From assembly GCA_029237695.1 (NCBI GenBank), contig CM055279.1, forward strand, positions 55,315,530 through 55,379,529: DNA of 64,000 nucleotides, written 5' to 3'. The notes beneath the pieces are model-generated. The model was not told the origin of the DNA. It saw only the letters and a list, made by a program, of their open reading frames with translations, and ran no database searches. The translations under genes and the position numbers were made by a program. Positions within the stretch are counted from its first letter, which is position 1. Every line of letters begins with the position of its first letter. Below are positions 36,480-47,310 of this stretch, piece by piece. Source of the stretch: Conchocele bisecta (Eukaryota; Mollusca; Bivalvia; Lucinida; Thyasiridae).

Positions 36480-37885
36480 CTCTCTACAAGCAGGCTGGAA
36501 CATTAACGGTGTGTTTGACATATTGGGCCTGAATTAAAGAGTATAAACTTTTCTGAGCACATAAGCCTTAATGCATGACGAATCAAAACGCCGTCTACAT
36601 GTTATATAATCTTACTGTTGGACACACCTAAAATCAAATTCAGTCAACCAATCAACATGCTTCCTCATGTTTATTCTGAGTTTATTTTGACTTGCTCAGC
36701 CAGTTTTATAAATCATGATTGAAATAATAATTGACTAATAACAATGAAAATGACATACATCAGTTTATTTCATGTATTCATTCATACTGTGGACAAATTA
36801 CACAATTATTTGACATTCCATCTAAATGATGTAAAATGATTCGACTGTACATGTACATGCATCACTTAACCGAATACATTTGCAATTCTAAGCTTATTAT
36901 AATATACATGTATGTTTGTTGTGGAAAGTACTTTTCCATAAATCGAAACCTTAATGCATTGAATCCACCCAGATCAAAACGTAGATTCACTTAAATCCAC
37001 TCTTCTGTTTTAACCCTGCTAAAATGTAAAATTATGTGGCAACACGCACCACCACCATGTTTACATCAGTCACATGAGCAACATACTAAATACATTTTTG
37101 AATTACAAATATTCGTAAATGATGTCAACAAGCCTGTAAAATGTTTGTATTTTTCACTGGAGAAATGGGGGCTTATGATATTTGTGGCCAGTACCTCATG
37201 ATCTGCTAGCACACTCCTGCAGCTTGTTTAGGATTTATACTGTTTATTTGGAGCATGGTGGGAGTTTTGCTGACTAAATGGCGAATAGCACATGTATACT
37301 TGATCAGACAAATGTGCATGCTGGTATGTGCCGACACTGAACACAAATGTCCAAAGCTCCATTTCTCCAACCATATTCACTTTGAACTGTTAACGGCACT
37401 CAATTGATATGCAGTGACCTTTTTCGCCATACTGAGTGAAATTTATTTGCAGTACATCAAGAGACAAACTACATACTGAATAGCTGCAGTGACTTCAAAA
37501 TGTCATATACATAGAGAAACACACCATAATTTGGAAGCATTCTAAATTCAGCACTAACAATGGGGTTACACTTGGTGCATCTTTTAATCAGTCACAATAA
37601 TATGTCATGACAGGAACAGCATGTATAAGGAATATATATGCACTTGGACTTTTAAATTCATCAGACAAAAATCAATCAAATTTTGATCTGGACATTTTGA
37701 CCGTTTCATTCCATTGGTAATTGGTATAACATTATTTTGAAATTTTACGTCCGGCTAAGGCTCACATGAAATTAAATTACTGAATATCATCCCCACCTGC
37801 CCCTTACAAAATAATGTCAGATTAATCTTTTATTTACCGTATATATATTTGAGGAAAAATAATTAATTGTCGTTTTTTACAACAC
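36480..37885. other. No gene recognised
   Basis: About 1.4 kb of AT-rich SIGMAR1 intron sequence without obvious tandem structure. No splice-flanked open frame was convincing. Confidence 0.4.
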
Positions 37886-37891
37886 TTAAAA

Positions 37892-38240
37892 ACAAGAAAA
37901 TGTGGCCTGTCGGCACACGAATGCCTCCGGTGGCAGATTGCCAGAAACTGTGGCAAAGTTAATTTACCAAAAGTGATAAGTATTCATAAACACAGGTATG
38001 AAGGTCAAAATGTGAAGGTCATATTCAGGGCAGCATAGATGTGTGACATTTGTGCACAGGTCTTGTGTAAACTCCGGTAAAATAAATAATGTGTGAAAAA
38101 GTTCAAAGTTGTGAAGGTCAGGGTCATATTAAGGACAGCATGGATGCGTGGCATTTGTCCACAAGTGTGATGTATTGAAATATTATAGTGATCCATCAAG
38201 GGATAAAGAAATTATGACATAATTGAGAAACTCCTGCGAA
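37892..38240 (+). mobile_element. AACAAGAAAATGTGG family repeat
   Basis: AACAAGAAAATGTGGCCTGT, CGGCAC and GAATGCC begin this element; a sister starts at about 39892. Internal units carry GTGAAGGTCATATTCAGGGC / GTCATATTAAGGACAGC twice. It has the 'AACAAGA' start shared by the other Helentron-like families. Confidence 0.65.
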
Positions 38241-38244
38241 CTTG

Positions 38245-38760
38245 TTAAAGGTACATGTACATGCCCACTCAGTAGGCACAAATGTTACTTACATCAGAGA
38301 CATCATCCGACACATTTTCTGGCAAAATAAACATTCATTCACCGTTATTCCACACATTGATTGGCATTATTATACATTTTACATTAGCCGTAAATTTACA
38401 CACTGATATCAGGGGCGATAACCGTGTTTCCTTAAAATGTTAACGGATATTACTATTTATTCTCTGTATTTATTTTTTGATGTGCAATGATCATACTTGA
38501 TAAACTGTTGAAAATATAATTTTTTCAGGCAACACATTTAATTAGTATAAATAATTAAAAAATATCATGCCTCATTTGCATATGAAAATAGTCTGATACC
38601 ACCGCACGTCACTATCAGTAAAATAAATATTACTAATTGATTATATCTGTATAGCAGGCACTTGTGATTTTTAGAACTGGTGGAATAGTGACACAATTAT
38701 ACACTTATTTAATTCCTATAAAGAACAGTTTGTGCCTACTGCATGGGCATGTACCTTTAA
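38245..38760. mobile_element. TTAA-flanked MITE, full copy 1
   Basis: Left TTAAAGGTACATGTACATGC and right GGGCATGTACCTTTAA are inverted repeats, extended inward by CCCACTCAGTAGGCACAAA / TTTGTGCCTACTG. About 515 bp, no coding sequence. It splits a tandem repeat (38030-38160 resumes at 38762). Copies are at 40631, 42738, 44857 (partial), 50471 (truncated) and 52863 (truncated). Confidence 0.85.
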
Positions 38761-38761
38761 T

Positions 38762-39890
38762 GTGTGAAAAAGTTCAAAGTTGTGAAGGTCAACATGTCAA
38801 GGTCATATTAAGGGCATCATGGATGTGTGGCATTTGTCCGCAAGTATGCTGTGTTGAAATCTTTAAGTAATTCTTCAAGGAATATAGAAGTTATGATGAA
38901 ACTATACTTCATTCACTGTTGTCACTTGTTGCTGTTCAGAATGGTTGTGGCATTGCTAAATCATGGATGGCAAAATCCCTGTCTTGTAACCAGAATATAT
39001 ATGCAGTCAAAACAACTTCATAGGCACTGTGTATATACTGTGTATTATCAGTTTCTTCAATACACAGTAAGGAATTCATCTATGGTGCTAGGTTAAAAAA
39101 CTTCAACTTTAACAATTTGACACGGGCCATGTAAATGACTGGCAATAGGTTTGATGAATCCCAGTCTTATTTAGTTCATTGTCTATTTCGGCTATGATGA
39201 TGTCTTGCTTCAGTTATTGGTTGTGGGAAAGTTCTTCGGCTGGAACAAATTGCTGCTAAACTGCCAATAACCAGAGTTGCCTTCATCGAGCTCTCCTGTA
39301 ATAATAACAGAGTATTTGCTATAGAAGAGAAATACCATCAGACGGCAGTCACAAGTGTTTCCAAAATGTTTCAGAACTGTTTTCCTAGGCATTGTGAATG
39401 GGTTGGAGCCCTTTAGTTTTGTGAAGGAAAAAAAACGTATGATATGCGACAAAGTTGGGGAAAATGTGAACATGATTCCACATGGGCATAAAAATGTAAT
39501 AGTTATAGTTCACATATTGAATTTTTAATAAATTAATATCCAGCGAGCGAATATATGTGAACTATAACTTACTTATTGTTTACCCAGCCCATTGCGAAGC
39601 GAAGCCCTAAACATGATTTCGAATCACTATATACTAGTATGTGATTGGCGGTGCAACACAAAGTGAGCATGTGTGTGGGCAGTAATATGCTTTGCGTATT
39701 GTGAACTGATGACAACAAGGCATAAAATCAGTTCTAAATATAGCACTGAACATTTAATGATTAATATAATACATTTTGGCAAAAACGTCGCAATATGCGA
39801 TTAATTGAGACGAAATGCCATTCTTTCATTGGTCGAGAAACTAGGGTAAACAATAAATACATATAATGGTTATTTATCATATGAGCACAA
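38762..39890. other. Repeat remainder and unassigned sequence
   Basis: 38762-38860 is the continuation of the repeat split by the MITE. A hairpin-like pair ATAGTTATAGTTCACATATT / ATATATGTGAACTATAACTT (39495-39570) frames a small insertion. A minus frame at 39210-39473 is open for 87 codons with no similarity I can name, and it may be a fragment of another repeat. Confidence 0.4.
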
Positions 39891-39891
39891 A

Positions 39892-40330
39892 CAAAACAAG
39901 AAAATGTGGTCTGTCGGCACGAATGCCCCCGATGTCAGATTGGATAAGTCTGGCAAACTTCTTAACCGAAATAGAAGTGTTTAAGCAGGGTTGTGAAGGT
40001 CAAAAGGTCAAGGTCAGATTCAGGCCAGCATGGAGTGTTGATGTTTGTTTGTTTATTAGCATTTAACGTCCTATCAACAGGTAAGGTCATGTAAGGCTGG
40101 GCAAACGGGTTCAATCCCGTTTTAACCTGCTGCATTGGGGGGAAAATCCCAAAATCAGAACAGAATATTTACATTGAGAAAAAACACATTCAGCCCTTAA
40201 ATTAGAATAATCTGATCTGGTGCCAAAGACGTATGTGAGGGCCAAACCAGGTATGCAGTCAGAATTCCGGTAAGGATGAATATCAATTGTTGAATTACCC
40301 GTCGCGTGCTCCCAACCAACCACGCATGGA
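39892..40330. mobile_element. AACAAGAAAATGTGG repeat with a SINE inserted
   Basis: The repeat starts at 39892. At about 40045-40325 a SINE-like copy lies inside it: (GTTT)n, TAACGTCCTATCAACAGG, GGGTTCAATCCCG, CCCAAAATCAGAACAG, CTGATCTGGTGCC. ATGGAGTGTTGA occurs on both sides (about 40030 and 40325), giving a likely target-site duplication. Confidence 0.7.
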
Positions 40331-40434
40331 GTGTTGAATTTGTGCACAAGTATGATGTAGGTAATGAAATATTAAAATAATCCTATAAGAGTTACATGTA
40401 TAACAGCATTGAGAAACTCTGGCAAACGTTTAAT

Positions 40435-40630
40435 ATTAACAACTAGAAAATGTGCCATAGAACATGGATGCCATATATATCGCGTTGATAATAAAACGAG
40501 GCAAGTGTGAAATTCTATTATTACGGTTTCAAAAGTTACAAGGCAAAATTCTAAGTCGAAAATGGGGAGATAATGCATCATAATGAAGCGACATACCAAG
40601 TTTCAAGTCTGTAGCTAGTAGCTAGTACAG
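40435..40630 (+). mobile_element. AACTAGAAAATGTG family repeat, left part
   Basis: AACAACTAGAAAATGTGCC, TATCGCGTTGATAATAAAAC and GGGGAGATAATGCATCAT correspond to the family at 7525 and 21535. The MITE at 40631 inserted into it, and the array resumes at 41022. Confidence 0.65.
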
Positions 40631-41022
40631 TTTCAAGGTACATGTACATGCCTGTTCAGTAGGCACAAAATGTTATTTATATCAGAGAAATCATCGGATA
40701 CATTTTCTGGAAAATATACATTCATTCATAACTATCTCACGAATTGATTGGCAATATTATACATTTTATATCAGATGTAAATTTTCACACTGATATCAAG
40801 GGCGATAACCGTGTGTCCTTAAAATGTTAACGGACATTACTATTTATTCTCTGTATTTATTTTTTAATGTACAATGATCATACTTTATAATATGTGGAAA
40901 ATATGATTTTTTCAGGTGACGCATTTAATTAGTATATTAACTGGTAGAATAGTGAGACATTTATTTAATTCCTATAAAGAACATTGTGTGCCTACTGAGT
41001 GGGCATGTACATGTACCTTTAA
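40631..41022. mobile_element. TTAA-flanked MITE, internally deleted copy 2
   Basis: Same termini as copy 1, but about 125 bp of the interior (the CATGCCTCATTTGCATATG section) is missing. The right end is GTACCTTTAA; the left TTAA is mutated to TTCA. Confidence 0.8.
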
Positions 41023-41560
41023 AACATTTACGAGTTACAATGCAAAATTGGGAAATTCAAAGTAAAAAAATTGGGAGATAATCCATGACCCGGGGTCGAA
41101 TAAAAAATTGAAATAAGCTTTGCACATCTACTCATCATAAGGAAACTGCATACCAAGTTTCAGGTCTGTAGCTATTACGATTTAAAAGTTTTACGAGTCA
41201 CAATGCAAACTTGCCAAATTATAAGTCAGAAAGGGGGAGATAATGCATGAGCCGGGGTTGGAATAAAAAATAGAAGTAAACTTTTGCACATCTCTTCATC
41301 ATAAGGAAGATACATACCAAGTTTCAGGTCTGTAGCTAGTACGGTTTAAAAGTTTTACGAGTTACAATGCAAAACTGGAAAATTCTAAGTAAAAAAGTGG
41401 GAGATAATCCATGACCTGGGTGTCGAATCACAAATCGACTCATCATAAGGAAGCTACATGTACATACTAAGTTTAAAGTGTGTAGCTAGTATGGTTTAAA
41501 GGTTTTACGAGCTACAAGGTAGGTGACGGACAGATGGAAGGACGAAACGGACAAGGGTAA
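41023..41560 (+). repeat. Tandem array, about 160-bp unit, three copies
   Basis: ACGAGTTACAATGCAAAA-type markers recur at about 41028, 41196 and 41356, with GGGAGATAATCCATGA. The array ends in GACGGACAGATGGAAGGACG, the tail type of these elements. Confidence 0.75.
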
Positions 41561-41679
41561 CATTTAATTCCCATAAAAAGCTCCGACACAGATATTTTTC
41601 TGACACGGCGGAATTATGTTTTCTGGCCTAAATTCACACAACAGATATTTTATTTTCCAGCATACTAACAAAATCATAC

Positions 41680-41781
41680 CTCTTTCTGTAACTTTTATTG
41701 TCTATTTGTCTCCACAACTGGTAAATGCTCGCAAACCAGGTGTCCCAGTATAGGCGGTCATTGCGTCTGTGGGTTGAAAAT
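41680..41781 (-). CDS. Candidate coding exon of an unidentified gene
   Basis: A strong acceptor (TTTTTCCTGTCTTCTGCAG|A) precedes 102 nt of open frame ending at a donor AGAG|GTATGA. The peptide includes THRRNDRLYWDTWFASIYQL, then WRQIDNKSYRK, a Trp/Tyr-rich composition unlike the surrounding repeats. The phase (one base in, two bases out) fits the candidate exon at 44279-44363, whose last two bases would complete an Arg codon. In the SIGMAR1 frame it would give a stop, so it is not a SIGMAR1 coding exon. It may belong to a nested same-strand gene or be a cassette/poison exon. I do not recognise the protein. Confidence 0.45.
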
Positions 41782-42159
41782 CTGCAGAAGACAGGAAAAA
41801 TACAAAAAGGTTGTAAAATATGCAGGATACATGATACATGTATTTATCAACTTTAGTTCATGCTAGAGAAAATTAATTTGTAGATTTTTAGTAGGGACCA
41901 TACCCATCACTGAAATAAATTGCCAAATTGTAAATGTATCTATTTTCAAATGATTTCAAAAGCAATCAGACACTATACAGTCAGTAGAAAAATGAAAATT
42001 CCACCCCCCCCCTCTCCACAAAATTTGGATGAGCAGATAAATCTCCTAACTAAATTTCTATGGCCTTACATACATGATATACATGGACACTAACACTGCT
42101 GTCAGTTTTGTGTAAACGTGCCACCTTATAAGGTTATATATATATAAACATTGCAAAAC

Positions 42160-42567
42160 TATGGTGGCATATTCTTGCTGTTGAGATGCCGATGCGAAAC
42201 TATGTCGACAATCGACATGTTGAGATAAAATATCACATTATGTCGACATGTTGTGTAAAACTATCATATTTTATCGACATGTTGTGTTAACTTATTACGT
42301 TAAAAAAAGACGCCATTTTGAGATAAATATCACGTTATGTCGACTTGTTGAGATAAAATATCATATTATGTTGACAGTGTGTGTTAATTAATCACGTTAT
42401 ATCGACATATTGTGTTAACTTATCACGGTATGTTGACTAATTGTGATAACTCACATTATGTTGACTTGTGGCAACTTATCAGGTTATGTTGACATGTCAT
42501 GATATTTAAGTAAACATGTTGCGATAAATTATGTTGACATCTTGATGGCAAATATATGCCACCATAC
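42160..42567. mobile_element. GTCGACAT minisatellite bounded by short TIRs
   Basis: TATGGTGGCATATT at the left and AATATATGCCACCATA at the right are inverted. The interior is a degenerate repeat of about 35-45 bp built from TTATGTCGACATGTTG and GATAAAATATCA. No ORF. It resembles a MITE whose interior is a minisatellite. Confidence 0.7.
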
Positions 42568-42737
42568 AAAACACAATTTTCCACTATTATTACCACTTAG
42601 CAAAATTTAAGAATGAGACTTATTTTTATTTCACGAAATTTAGTAAAATAATAATTGTATTACGAAAAAAAATTCTGCATGTTAAATCCTCATAGATACA
42701 TCATAGTTTCATATAAATGAAGATGTTTACCAGGAGA

Positions 42738-43253
42738 TTAATGGTACATGTACATGCCCAACCAGTAGGCACAAACTGTATTTTTTATCAGACATAATCC
42801 GAGACATTGTCTGGCAAAATAAACATTATCTCACCATTACCCCACGTATTGATTGGCATTATTATACATTTTATATCAGATGTCAATTTCCACACTGATA
42901 TCAGGGACGATAACCGCGTTTCCTTAAAATGTTAACGGACATTACTATTTATTCTCTGTATTTATTTTTTGATGTGCAATGATCATACTTTATAATCTGT
43001 CAAAAGTATTATATTTTCAGGTGGCGCATTTAACTAGAATAATTAAAAAATATCATGCCTCATTTGCATATGAAAATAGCCCGATACCACCGCGAGTCAC
43101 TATCAGTAAAATATATATTACTAAATGATTATATCTGTATAGTGGGCACTCGTAATTTTTAGAACTTGTGGAATAGTGGCACAATTATAGTATACACTTA
43201 TTTAATTCCTATAAAAAACATTTTGTGCCTACTGAGTGGGCATGTACCTTTAA
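42738..43253. mobile_element. TTAA-flanked MITE, full copy 3
   Basis: Left TTAATGGTACATGTACATGC and right GGGCATGTACCTTTAA. The interior matches copy 1 through CATGCCTCATTTGCATATG and TATCAGTAAAATA. Confidence 0.85.
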
Positions 43254-43389
43254 ACATTCACGAGGATAACAGTGAAACATCTTTTATTCTAAATTCTGAA
43301 ATAATGAATGATAAGTTTTGTTTTCTTTATAGTTTGTATAGCATTTCCATGTTAAATTCCCATAGAGAAATAGTATTTTTGTATTAAAT

Positions 43390-44080
43390 AGCATTATTTA
43401 GCCAAGCGAGCTAATTATCTTGAAATAATGCATAGGTGAGTGGGTCCTTACGCCAATCAAACGAGTGAGCTTAGCGAACCATGTTTGATTATCTGTAGAA
43501 CCCACGCATGTGTATTAATTCAAGATAATCAGCTCACCTGGTAAGAAAACTAAATGGCTCATTCTGCAAATAGCCGTCAATTTACACTATCAGCCTTTCC
43601 ATACCGAGAACAAAATATCACGATCCAGTGTCAGGCACCCTTATTGCAATCAGATTACCCAATATTGTCTTAGTGGTGGAAAGTGATGGAACCAGGTGTG
43701 AATCCCAGTATTGTAGATTAAACCTTAATTTGTGACTGGGACTTGAGAGATAGGGCTTACGGGTTTTACTACAAGCGTAGATCCAGATCAGCCTGTGCAT
43801 CCGCAGTCTGATCAGGATCTGCACTGCTCGCCAGTCTCTCTATGAAAGACCCGCTATGCTTCTACAATCAACATACATCCTTATCAGGCCACAGGAGCGT
43901 GCAAAGACCCGCTATGCTTCAACAATCAACATACATCCTTATCAGGCCACAGGAGCGTGCAATTTGATCAGGAGCTACACTGGTCACAACTCCCATGAGC
44001 CCCATTTTTCCACCCTCATGGCCATAGGTTTAGCTGTTGGTAGGCTGTTAAACACCAATAAATCAATCAATTAATGAACT
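43390..44080. other. Dispersed repeat fragments
   Basis: A palindromic block at 43400-43545 (GAGCTAATTATCTTGA / TCAAGATAATCAGCTC) encloses an insertion. At 43855-43965 the sequence AACATACATCCTTATCAGGC occurs twice, a 57-bp direct duplication. The CAGATCAGCCTGTGCATCC / GCAGTCTGATCAGGATC repeat is at 43780-43830. Confidence 0.55.
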
Positions 44081-44278
44081 GCAGAAACGTAACACAACTG
44101 ACTGCTCATTTATCATCCATCGCTACGGTCCAATTTGTAACGATTCCGCTAGCCAAATTATGAAACAAATTATTTGCTGGCTTCTCCTCTTGTCCGGAAA
44201 TAAGTACGCTGAATTAAATTCCGCATAGGAGCAGTTTCGAACAAATAATCAGTGGCAGTAATAACTTAAATGTATTAC

Positions 44279-44363
44279 CTTTCTACTTGTGTATCGGTCA
44301 GGTGTCTGTCGTTGGGAATATCTGGGTAAATGCTTGTAGTATTCTGCAATCGCGGAACTTGAA
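44279..44363 (-). CDS. Candidate coding exon of an unidentified gene (weak)
   Basis: The minus strand is open and reads QVPRLQNTTSIYPDIPNDRH then LTDTQVE up to a donor GAAAG|GTAATA. The phase matches the exon at 41680-41781. The start is uncertain: the proposed acceptor (GAAAATAG|TT) lacks a pyrimidine tract, and the frame stays open to a stop at about 44436. Composition is plausible for protein but unrecognised. Confidence 0.3.
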
Positions 44364-44589
44364 CTATTTTCAGCTCCCGTTGACGAGCACAGGGAACCAG
44401 TACAACTTCAAGCCGAACGCAGGGAATCAGTCGCAGTTATTTTTAATTACGGCGCGTGTTAATTGGTGTTAAATCGCATTTTATATGCCGCAACCAGAAA
44501 GGGTATTTTTACCAATACGCATCACGTGACACGGTCAATCATATCACATCTTTGACATGCGCAGTGAAGTATCGGAAGTTGAGAAGAAA

Positions 44590-44756
44590 AATCTCTGTTC
44601 GAGTCCAAATCTAAATCTCCACGTAACTCTTTCCATTTGGTGATCTGGTCGCCAATATTAACCACTCTCTCTCTGTACTGCCTGTCCCTCAGACATTACG
44701 CCTTTTTTTTTGGCCGACGCCGTTTCATACAATTTCTGTCCTGGACGTTTCGACAT
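44590..44756 (-). pseudogene. Possible first exon with a frameshift
   Basis: The ATG at 44756 opens MSKRPGQKLYETASAKKKG and then runs to a stop within a (GA)n tract (about 44665-44676). In the frame two bases over, the text continues VVNIGDQITKWKELRGDLD. A slipped GA repeat would explain the break. Upstream (44809-44822) is TGCGCATGCGCA, a perfect NRF1-type palindrome, so this looks like a real promoter/first exon, perhaps of the gene with exons at 44279 and 41680. The product is unknown. Confidence 0.35.
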
Positions 44757-44808
44757 GTTGATATTCTTGTTTACATATTGGGAAGCCTACTGGCGCGCGT
44801 AGTACACT

Positions 44809-44822
44809 GCGCATGCGCACCG
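44809..44822. promoter_or_regulatory. NRF1-type palindromic site
   Basis: ACTGCGCATGCGCACC contains the symmetric GCGCATGCGC core bound by NRF1 at many housekeeping promoters. It lies about 53-66 bp upstream of the minus-strand ATG at 44756, in a locally GC-rich, CpG-containing segment. Confidence 0.5.
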
Positions 44823-44856
44823 CAAGCCGTGATGTGAAAGTCGTCGTCCCCGCACA

Positions 44857-45037
44857 TTATCAAAATAGACTGTTACCGCCGCGCGTCGCTAACAGTAAAT
44901 TTATAATTAATAAATGATTATATTTGTATAGCGAGCACTCGTAATTTTTAGAACTGGTGGAATAGTCACATAATTATACACTTATTTAATTCCTATAAAG
45001 AACATTTTGTGCCTACTGCCTGGGCATGTAGCTTTAA
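44857..45037. mobile_element. TTAA-flanked MITE, right-end fragment (copy 4)
   Basis: Matches the last 180 bp or so of the family, from ATAGACTGTTACCGC to GCCTGGGCATGTAGCTTTAA. The left part is absent. Confidence 0.75.
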
Positions 45038-45501
45038 CGAATAAACCGTGATTTTTACGTCCTCTTTAGAGCATTTTTTAAATTAAAATGTAAATATTCT
45101 TTTAATTACTATTTTGCGTGTTTAGGAAATATAAGTCAATTTAAATATCTTGGCAACATTATAAGTGCAGAATAACGCGAGAAAGTCGGCACTATTTCGT
45201 GCGGATACACGGTTTTGACCTCAGTTTTGTAGCGAATTCCGTTAAAAAAAGGCCCGTTTGGTGACGGAGTCATCCTTTGCCTCCATCTTTTGACCATTAA
45301 ACGCGAAAAGATGACGATATGGACAGAATGCCATGCCATAGCACCACCCTTGTGACGGTGGGAACTTTCAAATGAATAGTGGCTTAGTAGATACTAATAC
45401 CACGTTCGATGTCCCGTAGCGTAAGTAACCGTAGCCTGATGTAAAATCAAAGGTCAGAATTGTAACCGTTAGTATAGCCACAAGTTTATCATTACGCTTA
45501 C

Positions 45502-45646
45502 CAACGTATTTTCCAGCTACTTTGGAGACGGTTTCCGGGTCGAATGTGTAGGATTTTCTTGCCATCCAGAAGTTGACAAGAAATACCAACACTGCCAGGA
45601 ATATCCCCCACTTAATTAGCGAAACAAGGCCCGACAGCATCGCCAT
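45502..45646 (-). CDS. SIGMAR1: Sigma-1 receptor homologue, exon 1 (start codon exon)
   Basis: The sigma-1 receptor is an ER-membrane chaperone and ligand-binding protein of the ERG2/sigma-1 family, acting at ER-mitochondria contacts and on ion channels and lipids. This exon starts at the ATG at 45646 and encodes 48 residues plus one base. A hydrophobic stretch at about residues 11-28 (IKWGIFLAVLVFLVNFW) is the expected N-terminal transmembrane helix. It is followed by a segment (YTFDPETVSKVAGKYVG) that aligns with the family's FQREEIAQLARQYAG region. The exon ends at a good donor (G|GTAAGC) in phase 1, matching the GA start of exon 2 to make a Gly codon. The open frame runs on into the intron, but that tail does not resemble the family. 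The identity rests on this exon joining three further exons in order, strand and phase. The ERG2 sterol isomerase is a related alternative but lacks such close similarity. Confidence 0.88.
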
Positions 45647-46026
45647 TGTCCTAGTCGGTTACTATCAGTTTGTTGAAGAGTATTTTTGTTTCGGTATCAC
45701 TAAATGGCGTAATGGTATATTTTTGGATAATGGGGAAAATGGGGCGTAATGGTGAATAATGGTGGATTATGATAATATAATATGGATAATGGTGATATTT
45801 GTATACCATGATTGATGCTGGTAGTGTTATTGAACTGGTGTTTTTTTTTGCATACTTAATTAATGTTTAAAATAAGCAGCATTTTCTTTTTATGTTATAA
45901 TGTTGTTTTTTAATACTGGGAGCCAACATAATTATATTATCTTCCAGTTGTATGTAGATCTATGTGTCGCAACATATAAACTGGCTATTGGAAAGTATCG
46001 GGTCCTTTTTTTTTATATATATAATA

Positions 46027-46405
46027 CAGAGCTCCAGATAAGCTGCGTATTTGCGTAAATACCCAATTAAAATTGCCAAAAACCCAATTGAAATCAGAAG
46101 TAGCGAGTATCAAAAAGCAATAACAAATTTGTGGTACCTTTATCATGATACAGAAAACAATAAACAGACCACAAATAAAGCATATTTTTCTTATTTTCCA
46201 TCAAAACATATCTCCTTGGAGACAATTCTAATGAAATGCCAAGACATGTTTTCATTTCGAAGCAAACTATTCAATACTTGCTGTCTGTTGATGTGTAAAC
46301 AGTAGTGTGATTTTATTTTACACAATTAAAATATTGAAATACCCAATTGCTTCAGATATGATGGAGTGAAAATACTCAATTACTAATTCCTTATCTGGAG
46401 CTCTG
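46027..46405. mobile_element. hAT-like MITE, copy 2, with 8-bp target duplication
   Basis: CAGAGCTCCAGATAAG / CTTATCTGGAGCTCTG form perfect 16-bp terminal inverted repeats. The flanking 8-bp ATATAATA is present on both sides, the hAT signature. Compare 18838-19134 and the solo end at about 3455. The 84-codon frame inside looks non-coding. Confidence 0.88.
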
Positions 46406-47066
46406 ATATAATATTGCATACGTGTGTATAATGGTGGAAAATGAGGCGTAATGGTGGATAATAGTGGCGTAATGGTGGATTATGATAATATAATATGGAT
46501 AATGGGGATATTTGGTGGCGTTAGTGGATTTTTTTTGTGTACAGATTTAATGTATGCATATATGATGCTGTATACTTGTGGGCCAACACAAATTGTTTGC
46601 GTTTTACTGGTGGATAATGACGATTATTTTGTTTATTATAAATATGGGTAGTTTTTAAATACCCGGGGATATACATATATATTGTGTGAACGTTTAATTA
46701 ACAATACATCGACGTAAATGAACATAACTGTGTAGGCCCAGATATGTTGACGGTTCAGGTTCTACAGCTTTTAACAAATCAGATGTGACAATTTTGCGGA
46801 ATCATTATCAAATGTAGTAATCCGTAGTAACGGTTTTCCCATGTAATCTTTGTTCTTTGATGGCCGCCTGAGTCACGGTTGAAAGTGGCTTTAATCACTG
46901 ATAACAAACTATCGTTTTAATCATCACACTATCATTTTAATCATCACACTAATTAATGACTTTGATACCCCGACCTGAGTGATTAATTTGCTTAATGTAG
47001 CATAAGCCAATCAAATTTGTAACTCTTAATTATGAATTAGGTATGTAATGGCCATATTATTGTCTC

Positions 47067-47310
47067 GCCCGCGAAAGCGGAAAGCGAGACATAGGTTTTG
47101 CTTTTCCGGAGTCGTCGTCGTCGGCGGCGGCGGCGTCGTCGTCGGCGTCGTCGGCGGCGGCGTCATCATTCAATGTTAAGTTTTCGTGTTACGGCCATTA
47201 CTTCAACACCTTATCAGCTACAGTCATCAAACTTTATACATACCTTTACTATGATATGCAGATGAATATAGGACTATTCTCGGGACTATTCCCATGTTCC
47301 ACCAATTTCA
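47067..47310 (-). mobile_element. Helentron-like element, 3' end fragment
   Basis: GTCTCGCCCGCGAAAGCGG / AAAGCGAGAC forms the terminal hairpin, followed by a (GTC/GGC)n tract (47107-47166) as in the element at 61730. The tandem array and the 5' end are missing. Confidence 0.7.

Noticed and set aside
39210..39473. 87-codon minus-strand frame as a gene
   Set aside because: No recognisable motif or splice context and no partner exon; possibly a piece of an unidentified repeat.
46051..46305. 84-codon frame inside the hAT-like MITE as a transposase
   Set aside because: Far too short, without hAT motifs, and not shared as a frame with the copy at 18838.
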